DNA of 64,000 nt, from assembly GCA_013289615.1 (NCBI GenBank), contig JABCZO010000003.1, positions 98,102 to 162,101 on the forward strand, written 5' to 3'. The DNA is from Gammaproteobacteria bacterium. GTDB taxonomy: Bacteria; Pseudomonadota; Gammaproteobacteria; Steroidobacterales; Steroidobacteraceae. The position numbers and the translations under genes are program-made. Positions 58,843 to 64,000 of this stretch are shown in pieces; positions within the stretch are counted from its first letter, which is position 1, and each line of letters starts with the position of its first letter. Under the pieces are notes generated by a model. That model saw nothing but the letters and a program-made list of their open reading frames with translations, searched no databases and was not told where the DNA came from.

Positions 58843-60294
58843 CTATTCGATGCTCTCGCCGTGCTGCGTGATGTCGAGACCTTCGCGCTCCTCATCGGCG
58901 GTCACGCGTAGCCCGATGGTCAGGTCGATCAGCTTGAGGATGATGAGGCTGCACACGAAGCTCCAGATCAGTGTCGCGATGACGCCCTTGAGTTGCAGCA
59001 GCACGCTGCCTTGCGCGCCGCTGATCTGCTGGCTCACCAGCGCCCCGGTCAGCAGTGCCCCGACGATGCCGCCGATGCAGTGCACGCCGAAGGCATCGAG
59101 CGAATCGTCATAGCCAAAGGCCTTCTTCACCGAGGTCGAGGCGACGAAGCAGATCACCCCGGCGGTGACCCCGATGATCACGGCCGAGTCCGGACCGACG
59201 AAGCCCGAGGCCGGTGTGATCGCCACCAGCCCCGCCACCGCCCCCGAGCAGATGCCCAGCACGCTGGGCCTACCCTTGATCAGCCACTCGGTGAACATCC
59301 AGGCCAGCGCCGCGGCTGCCGTGGCGATGTGCGTGGCGGCAAAGGCCATCCCGGCCCGCCCGTCGGAGGCGACCGCCGAGCCGGCGTTGAAGCCGAACCA
59401 GCCCACCCACAGCAGCGACGCACCGATCACGGTCAGCGTCAGGTTGTACGGGGCCATCGACTCCTTGCCCAGCCCCTGGCGCTTGCCGAGCATCAGCGCA
59501 GTCGCCAATCCGGCAATACCGGCATTGATGTGCACCACCGTGCCGCCGGCGAAGTCCAGCTGCGTGGCGTTCAGCCAGCCCGAGGGCTCCCACATCCAGT
59601 GCGCCACCGGGCAGTACACCACCAGCAGCCAGATGCCCATGAACCACATCATCGCCGAGAACTTCATCCGCTCGGCAAACGAGCCGCAGATCAGTGCCGG
59701 GGTGATGATTGCGAAGGTCGCCTGGAACATCGAGTACACGCTCTCGGGAATCGTCACACCCAGGTGCGAGACACTCAGCTTCATCGCATCGTGCATGTAC
59801 ACCATGCCGTTCAGGAACATGCGGTTGAAGCCGCCCACATAGGGTGTACTGCCGGGAGTGAAGGCCATCGAGTAGCCCACCGCCCACCACAGGATCGTCA
59901 CCAGGCAGGTGATCGCAAAGCTCTGCATCAGTGTCGACAGCACGTTCTTCTTGCGCACCATGCCGGCGTAGAACAGCGCCAGCCCCGGCACGGTCATCAT
60001 CAGCACCAGGGCCGTGGAGGTGAGCATCCAGGCGGTGTCCCCGGAATTGATATCCGAGAATTTCACGATGGTCGGCTCGGTCGGGGTGGCGGCGGGCGCC
60101 CCGGCCGCCGCCGCCGTGGCCGCTGCGGGCGATGCAGCCGCTGGAGCTGCCGGCGCCTCATCGGCCCACGCCCCCTGCGGCGCCACGCTCAGCATCAGCC
60201 CCAGCAGCGCTGCCGCCAGCGCTGGCGCCAGCGCCTGCGGCCCTGGGCAGGCGAATCGGTTCACCCGGGTGTTGACGTTTTGTTGCCTGCGCAT
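58843..60294 (-). CDS. amtB: Ammonium transporter AmtB
   Basis: 483 aa with signal/linker region (ALLGLMLSVAPQGAWADEAP, Ala/Pro-rich) and 11 transmembrane helices. Conserved pieces: LALFYAGMVRKKNVLSTLMQ, ITPALICGSFAERMKFSAMM, QLDFAGGTVVHINAGIAGL, LLWVGWFGFNAGSA, GVHCIGGIVGALLTG and the C-terminal tail VTADEEREGLDITQHGESIE, the GlnK-interacting end. It moves ammonium into the cell. It lies 30 bases downstream of the glnK-like gene, as in typical glnK-amtB operons. Confidence 0.96.
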   Translation of the reverse strand: MRRQQNVNTRVNRFACPGPQALAPALAAALLGLMLSVAPQGAWADEAPAAPAAASPAAATAAAAGAPAATPTEPTIVKFSDINSGDTAWMLTSTALVLMMTVPGLALFYAGMVRKKNVLSTLMQSFAITCLVTILWWAVGYSMAFTPGSTPYVGGFNRMFLNGMVYMHDAMKLSVSHLGVTIPESVYSMFQATFAIITPALICGSFAERMKFSAMMWFMGIWLLVVYCPVAHWMWEPSGWLNATQLDFAGGTVVHINAGIAGLATALMLGKRQGLGKESMAPYNLTLTVIGASLLWVGWFGFNAGSAVASDGRAGMAFAATHIATAAAALAWMFTEWLIKGRPSVLGICSGAVAGLVAITPASGFVGPDSAVIIGVTAGVICFVASTSVKKAFGYDDSLDAFGVHCIGGIVGALLTGALVSQQISGAQGSVLLQLKGVIATLIWSFVCSLIILKLIDLTIGLRVTADEEREGLDITQHGESIE

Positions 60295-60324
60295 CGCTTG
60301 CGACTCCCAGCTTTTCAGTCGTGC

Positions 60325-60621
60325 TTATGTGGCTGCGGTGCCGGTTTCCCCGGTCCGGATCCGAATCGCCTGTTCGAGTTCGCCGACAAAGATGCGCCCG
60401 TCGCCGGTACGGCCAGTCCTGGAGACGTTGGCAATCGCCTCGAGCACCGGCTCGACGATGGCATCATCGACGGCGATCTCGACTTTGGCTCGCGGGCCGA
60501 ATTGAGCTTCATAGACCTCGGTGACGGTCACGCCCTGTACGCCAAGCTGAGCGATCGCCTGGCGCAGCTCGTCCAGCTTGAACGGGCGCACGACCGCGGT
60601 GATCATTTTCATGAGGTGCAT
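60325..60621 (-). CDS. glnK: PII-family (GlnK-like) protein lacking the T-loop
   Basis: 98 aa (95 from the second Met, ATG 60612). It has the PII core: KMITAVVRPFKLDELRQAIA, GVQGVTVTEV, KVEIAVDDAIVEPVLEAIAN, the B-loop TGRTGDGRIFVGELEQAI and C-loop RIRTGETG. Between TEV and KVEI, where normal PII has a roughly 25-residue T-loop with the uridylylated Tyr-51, this protein has only YEAQFGPRA (60487-60513), so the T-loop is deleted by about 17 residues in frame. It cannot be uridylylated there nor plug AmtB in the usual way. It is the first gene before amtB, behind a sigma-54-type promoter. A different regulatory mode is inferred. Confidence 0.88.
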   Translation of the reverse strand: MHLMKMITAVVRPFKLDELRQAIAQLGVQGVTVTEVYEAQFGPRAKVEIAVDDAIVEPVLEAIANVSRTGRTGDGRIFVGELEQAIRIRTGETGTAAT

Positions 60622-60713
60622 TTCGCAATGATCGAACCCTGAATCCGGCGTGCGGCGGCGTTGTCGGTGCGCGTATTCTTGGCGTTGTCCATGAATGCCC
60701 GCTGGAGCCTCGG

Positions 60714-60729
60714 TGCAGAATCTGTGCCA
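60714..60729 (-). promoter_or_regulatory. Sigma-54 promoter of glnK-amtB
   Basis: Read on the minus strand the site is TGGCACAGATTCTGCA: GG at -24 and GC at -12, with the required ten bases between, one mismatch to the TTGCA half. Transcription would start near 60702, about 80 bp before the glnK ATG. It agrees with nitrogen-starvation control by NtrC/RpoN. An NtrC site upstream (60730-60849) was not convincingly identified. Confidence 0.75.
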
Positions 60730-60849
60730 CGATCAAAGTGGGCAAATCCGCGGCTTCGGGCGCTCGCCAGGCGCGGACGCGCACTATTATGGACGGCGCC
60801 ATGTTAAGAGGTGGTCCGTTTCGGAGCAAAGGATTCTAGGGGACGGGAC

Positions 60850-61125
60850 ATGGACGACTTTCGTATCGACGATATTGCACGGCGACTTCTTGCAGCCCTG
60901 CCGCAAGCCGCCCAGACCATGCGGCGCGACATCGAGAGCAACTTTCGCGCCGTGCTGCAGTCCAGCCTGGGCAAGCTCGATCTGACGACGCGTGAGGAAT
61001 TCGAGGTGCAGTCCAAGCTACTCGAGCGAACGCACGCGCGCATCGAGCAGCTCGAGCAGCGCATCGTGACCCTCGAGCAGCGCCTGAGCGCGTTCGAGCA
61101 GGCGACGCCGCCGGTCGCCGACTAG
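60850..61125 (+). CDS. ubiK: Ubiquinone biosynthesis accessory factor UbiK
   Basis: 91 aa from ATG 60850, after a GGGGA/GGGA ribosome-binding region. It starts MDDFRIDDIARRLLAALPQA and forms a coiled coil (REEFEVQSKLLERTHARIEQ, LEQRIVTLEQRLSAFEQ), matching UbiK/YqiC. With UbiJ (at 38764) it scaffolds the ubiquinone complex. The glnK-amtB / ubiK / comM neighbourhood is the standard gammaproteobacterial one. Confidence 0.9.
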   Translation: MDDFRIDDIARRLLAALPQAAQTMRRDIESNFRAVLQSSLGKLDLTTREEFEVQSKLLERTHARIEQLEQRIVTLEQRLSAFEQATPPVAD

Positions 61126-61155
61126 AGCCTTACCCGGCGCTGCGCTAGCCGGGCG

Positions 61156-62673
61156 ATGAGCCTCGCGAGAATCCTGAGCCGCACGCAACTCGGCCTGGAA
61201 GCACCGCTGGTGCAGGTCGAGCTGCACGTCGGGCCGGGCCTGCCCGGATTCACGATTGTCGGACTGCCGGCGCCGGTGGTGCGCGAGAGCCGCGAGCGCG
61301 TGCGCGCCGCGCTGCTGAATTCCGGGTACCAGTTTCCCGCCGGCCGCATCACGGTCAATCTGGCGCCGGTCGAGCTGTCAAAGCAGGGCGGGCGCTTTGA
61401 TCTGCCGATCGCGCTGGGCGTGCTGATTGCCAGCGGCCAGCTGTGCACGCCACAGCGCGCCTTCGAATGCTACGGCGAGCTGGGTCTGGCGGGCGAACTG
61501 CGGCCGGTCAGCGGCCTGTTCCTGGCTGCGCTGCATGCCGGGCAGGACGGTCATGCGCTGCTGGTGCCGGCCGCCAATGCCGGCGAGGTCGCGCTCAGCG
61601 CTCACGCTGCCGCCTGGGGAGCCGCGACGCTGCGCGAAGCGGTCAGCTTGCTGGCGGGGCAGCCGGCAGATGCAGCGATGCGGGTGCTGCCGAGCGGTAA
61701 CGGTGCGCTGGGAGGCGCACCGACGCCGCCGGCACTGGCCGACGTCGTCGGGCAGTGGCAGGCCAAGCGTGCGCTGATCATCGCGGCGGCCGGTGGCCAC
61801 AGTCTGCTGATGGTAGGCCCCCCGGGCAGCGGCAAGAGCATGCTGGCCGCGCGCCTGCCGGCTCTGTTGCCGCCGCTGTCGCAGGCCGAAGCGCTCGAGG
61901 TCGCGGGCATTGCCTCGGTGTCCGGATTGCAGCTGGATGCCAGATGCTGGACGCGACGCCCGTTTCGCGCGCCACATCACACCGCATCGGCCCATGCCAT
62001 TGTCGGCGGAGGTCCGCTGATTCACCCGGGGGAGATCAGCCTGGCGCACCGGGGCGTGCTGTTTCTGGATGAGCTGCCGGAGTTCGATCGGCGGGTGCTC
62101 GAATCGTTGCGCGAACCGCTCGAGACCGGGTCGATCACCATTGCCCGGGCCAGGTCGCGCCTGGCGCTGCCGGCCCAGTTTCAGCTGGTCGCGGCGATGA
62201 ATCCGTGCGCCTGCGGCTACCTGGGTGATTCGATCCAGGCCTGTCGCTGCACGCCTGCCGGCATCGAACGCTATCGACAGCGCCTGTCCGGCCCGCTGCT
62301 GGATCGGGTCGATATCCGCATCGACGTACCGCGGCTTGCGGTCGGGGAGCTGCTGCACGCCGCGGTTGGCGGCGGCGCGGCTGCCCGGGAGGCGGATCCG
62401 GGGGCGCAGGTGCAGGCGGCGCGTGAGCGCCGCCTGAAGGCGTCGGGGGAGCTGAGCGCGCGCCTGTCGGCGCCGCAACTTCGGCAGTGCTGTGCGCTGT
62501 CGGCAGTGTCGGAACGCCTGCTACGGCGCAGCTGCCAGCAGCTCGGGCTGTCCGGCCGCGGCGTGCATCGGTTGCTGGCGCTCGGCCGCACGATTGCCGA
62601 CCTGGCCGGTAGCGAGCCGATCGAGCCGCCGCACCTGGCCGAAGCGATCCAGCTGCGCCGGCCGTTGCTGTAG
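61156..62673 (+). CDS. comM: ComM/YifB Mg-chelatase-like AAA+ ATPase
   Basis: 505 aa. N-terminal Lon-like domain (GLEAPLVQVELHVGPGLPGF, RVRAALLNSGYQFPAGRITV), AAA+ core with Walker A LLMVGPPGSGKSMLAARLPA, Walker B HRGVLFLDELPEF, and the zinc-type AMNPCACGYLGD and CRCTPAGIERYRQRLSGPLL, then GRGVHRLLALGRTIADLAG. ComM is a branch-migration helicase that helps integrate single-stranded DNA in natural transformation. It ends 18 bases from the convergent cytochrome gene. Confidence 0.93.
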   Translation: MSLARILSRTQLGLEAPLVQVELHVGPGLPGFTIVGLPAPVVRESRERVRAALLNSGYQFPAGRITVNLAPVELSKQGGRFDLPIALGVLIASGQLCTPQRAFECYGELGLAGELRPVSGLFLAALHAGQDGHALLVPAANAGEVALSAHAAAWGAATLREAVSLLAGQPADAAMRVLPSGNGALGGAPTPPALADVVGQWQAKRALIIAAAGGHSLLMVGPPGSGKSMLAARLPALLPPLSQAEALEVAGIASVSGLQLDARCWTRRPFRAPHHTASAHAIVGGGPLIHPGEISLAHRGVLFLDELPEFDRRVLESLREPLETGSITIARARSRLALPAQFQLVAAMNPCACGYLGDSIQACRCTPAGIERYRQRLSGPLLDRVDIRIDVPRLAVGELLHAAVGGGAAAREADPGAQVQAARERRLKASGELSARLSAPQLRQCCALSAVSERLLRRSCQQLGLSGRGVHRLLALGRTIADLAGSEPIEPPHLAEAIQLRRPLL

Positions 62674-62690
62674 ATCCGGGAGACCGCGGC

Positions 62691-63209
62691 TTACTGCGCC
62701 AGCGAGAGCATGTAGTCGACGCCCTGCTTGACCAGGTCGTCGGGCAGATCAGTCCGGCCGCCTTTGGCCGGCATGACCCCGGTCTTGCCGTTGTAGCCGT
62801 TGAGCGCGTGCTGATAGAGCATCGCCTTGCCTTCGGCGATGCGCAAGGCCCAGGCCGCCTTGTCGCCCGCCTTGGGCGCCCCCGCCAGCCCGGCACCGTG
62901 GCAGGTCTTGCAGACCGACTCGAACAACTCGTTGCCGTTCTTCGGCACTGCCATCGCAACCGCCGCACCGGCGCCGGCCGGCGCCTTGATCGCCATGGCC
63001 GAATTGTCCTGCCCTGCCACCGCTTCTTTGCTCAGCGGCGAGGTAGTGCGCTGCAGGCTCGCCAGATACATCGGGTCCTTGTAGACATCAACCACCTGGG
63101 TGCGGCCCGCCACCGCCCGCGCCAGCGCGAACAACAGGATCGTGATGGCCACCAGAATGCCGATCACGACACTGAAAACGTTGATGAACTGGGAGTCCTG
63201 TTTGCTCAC
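62691..63209 (-). CDS. Membrane-anchored cytochrome c5-like protein
   Basis: 172 aa from GTG 63209 (MSKQDSQFINVFSVVIGILV); TTG 63218 would add three residues but MSKQDS is the familiar start. One N-terminal membrane anchor, an Ala/Val-rich linker and a C-terminal haem domain with CKTCH and a Met ligand in GVMPAKGGRTDLPDDLV. It carries electrons in the periplasm, likely to a terminal oxidase. Its promoter lies against the end of the tnpB gene. Confidence 0.92.
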   Translation of the reverse strand: MSKQDSQFINVFSVVIGILVAITILLFALARAVAGRTQVVDVYKDPMYLASLQRTTSPLSKEAVAGQDNSAMAIKAPAGAGAAVAMAVPKNGNELFESVCKTCHGAGLAGAPKAGDKAAWALRIAEGKAMLYQHALNGYNGKTGVMPAKGGRTDLPDDLVKQGVDYMLSLAQ

Positions 63210-63248
63210 GGGTGCCAACCGATATTGTGCTTAGTGGGTAGTGCGGAA

Positions 63249-63277
63249 ATTATAGCCTATGGCGATCCGGTGCTCAC
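63249..63277 (-). promoter_or_regulatory. Promoter of the cytochrome gene overlapping the tnpB stop
   Basis: On the minus strand a perfect TATAAT (63254-63249) is preceded 17 bp upstream by GTGAGC (63277-63272), three matches to the -35 consensus; that hexamer contains the tnpB TGA (63276-63274). So transcription of the cytochrome gene starts just past the tnpB coding end. Confidence 0.55.
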
Positions 63278-64000
63278 GCCGCCGCCCATGCTGTTTCTAT
63301 CCCTGCCTCGCGAACGCGATAGGCGCTGCTCGGCAGAATCAGCCAGGGCGATGACTCGTTCCCGCAGACGGAGGTCCGACACCTGGACCCGATCAGGATA
63401 TTCCGGGCCGCATTCACGTCCCGGTCGTGCAACTCACCACAGTCGCGACATATCCATGATCTTACAATCAACCCATTGACCCCCCGCGGACCACTCAGGG
63501 CCCCGCAGGTGGAACAGGTGACGCTGGTGTTTCTTTCGTTGACGACTTCAAACGTCCTGGCAGCCTGCTGGCTCTTGTACTCCAGGAAATTCTTAAGCAG
63601 CCCCCAGCCTGAATCCAGCACGGACTTCGCCATCCGTGTCCTGGCCAGTTTAAGGCTACTCACGTCGCCGACGCTGATGTGCTGATACCGATCGACTATG
63701 CCCCTTGAGAACTTGTGCAAGGCATCTGCCCGGCAGCGCGCCGCCTTGCGATGAATGCGTTTAGCTTGGCGCTTGTGGCCACGGCGCTGGGCTGAGGCCA
63801 GCTTCTGGGCGTAACCCTGCGTCCAGCGGCCGGCAGCCAGACGCTCGCCATCACTCGTTACCGCAATGTCCTTCACCCCCAGGTCAATGCCGACGGCCTC
63901 CAGGGGTGCGATGCTCTGCTCAGCCTTAAGCTTAACCGGCACACACAGCCACCAGTCCCCGAGCGCATCCTGGGCAAAGCAGCCCGCCTGCCATTTGATC
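63274..64000 (-). CDS. tnpB: IS200/IS605-family TnpB (OrfB) RNA-guided nuclease-like protein, N-terminus outside the window
   Basis: 242 codons visible; the frame is open past the right edge. It shows the RuvC-I Asp in GIDLGVKDIAVTSDG, a middle region VDRYQHISVGDVSSLKLART, RMAKSVLDSGWGLLKNFLEY, the zinc finger CSTCGALSGPRG with WICRDCGELH, and the RuvC-III Asp in HDRDVNAARNIL. The usual RuvC-II Glu is not in the VGDVSS strand; Glu residues in FEVVNERNTSVTCS may stand in, as in TnpB groups with rearranged catalytic sites. TnpA, if any, and the left end lie outside. A guide RNA would be expected to overlap the 3' end of this gene. Confidence 0.9.
   Translation of the reverse strand, partial: IKWQAGCFAQDALGDWWLCVPVKLKAEQSIAPLEAVGIDLGVKDIAVTSDGERLAAGRWTQGYAQKLASAQRRGHKRQAKRIHRKAARCRADALHKFSRGIVDRYQHISVGDVSSLKLARTRMAKSVLDSGWGLLKNFLEYKSQQAARTFEVVNERNTSVTCSTCGALSGPRGVNGLIVRSWICRDCGELHDRDVNAARNILIGSRCRTSVCGNESSPWLILPSSAYRVREAGIETAWAAA

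Noticed and set aside
58993..60642. 549-aa plus-strand open frame opposite amtB/glnK
   Set aside because: His/Arg/Gln-rich shadow of amtB; no motif or ribosome-binding site.

Overview
The window is GC-rich, densely packed bacterial chromosome, apparently from a gammaproteobacterium. Support comes from hslVU with xerC-DUF484-dapF, the ubiE-ubiJ-ubiB cluster, ubiK-comM beside glnK-amtB, and an HslV with a short N-terminal extension before its catalytic threonine, as I recall from Xanthomonadales. Placement near Xanthomonadales/Nevskiales is an inference from gene content only. No rRNA, tRNA or CRISPR array was found.

Layout. 1-2150: start of an RND-efflux adaptor, a divergent TetR regulator and a metal/cobalamin-type binding protein. 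2158-8906: one seven-gene tryptophan operon (trpL-E-G-D-C-F-B-A) with a transcription attenuator whose leader peptide has three consecutive Trp codons. 8948-17990: hotdog-fold protein, TPR membrane protein, transglycosylase, a cysteine-less peroxiredoxin-like protein, a YeiH-type transporter with a small Cys-rich partner, and a giant Sel1-repeat protein whose N-terminus looks like a captured TnpB transposase fragment. 18038-20441: a minus-strand operon of AraC-type regulator, sterol-desaturase-like and isoprenylcysteine-methyltransferase-like genes. 20739-34607: a complete Tad/Flp pilus locus (three pilins, prepilin peptidase, secretin, ATPases, platform proteins, pseudopilins, TadD) plus an AAA+ ATPase and a duplicated-domain secreted protein.

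34567-37202: a small insertion carrying yjjJ (HipA-like kinase fused to an HTH) and a DUF488 gene, bounded by 78-bp perfect direct repeats of the ubiB 3' end, in the geometry of an att-site insertion. 37073-40873: ubiB-ubiJ-ubiE and DUF971, with an orphan plus-strand terminator that may end a small RNA. 40916-47783: an NAD(P)H/ferredoxin-type oxidoreductase with KorAB, an AcvB/VirJ-like esterase and a broken hydrolase. 47807-50425: two Crp/Fnr paralogues with a shared candidate operator, and a CBS protein. 50481-53612: purT, an Fpg/Nei glycosylase, trxC, a small membrane protein and ribosomal protein THX. 53702-58643: hslU-hslV-xerC-DUF484-dapF and a DUF4124 protein. 58843-60729: amtB and a glnK that lacks almost the whole T-loop, behind a sigma-54-type promoter. 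60850-64000: ubiK, comM, a cytochrome c5-like gene and a TnpB running off the window.

The observations most worth following are the T-loop-less PII protein beside AmtB, the att-like yjjJ insertion in ubiB, the TnpB-Sel1 fusion, the trp attenuator and the partly homogenised flp pilin array.
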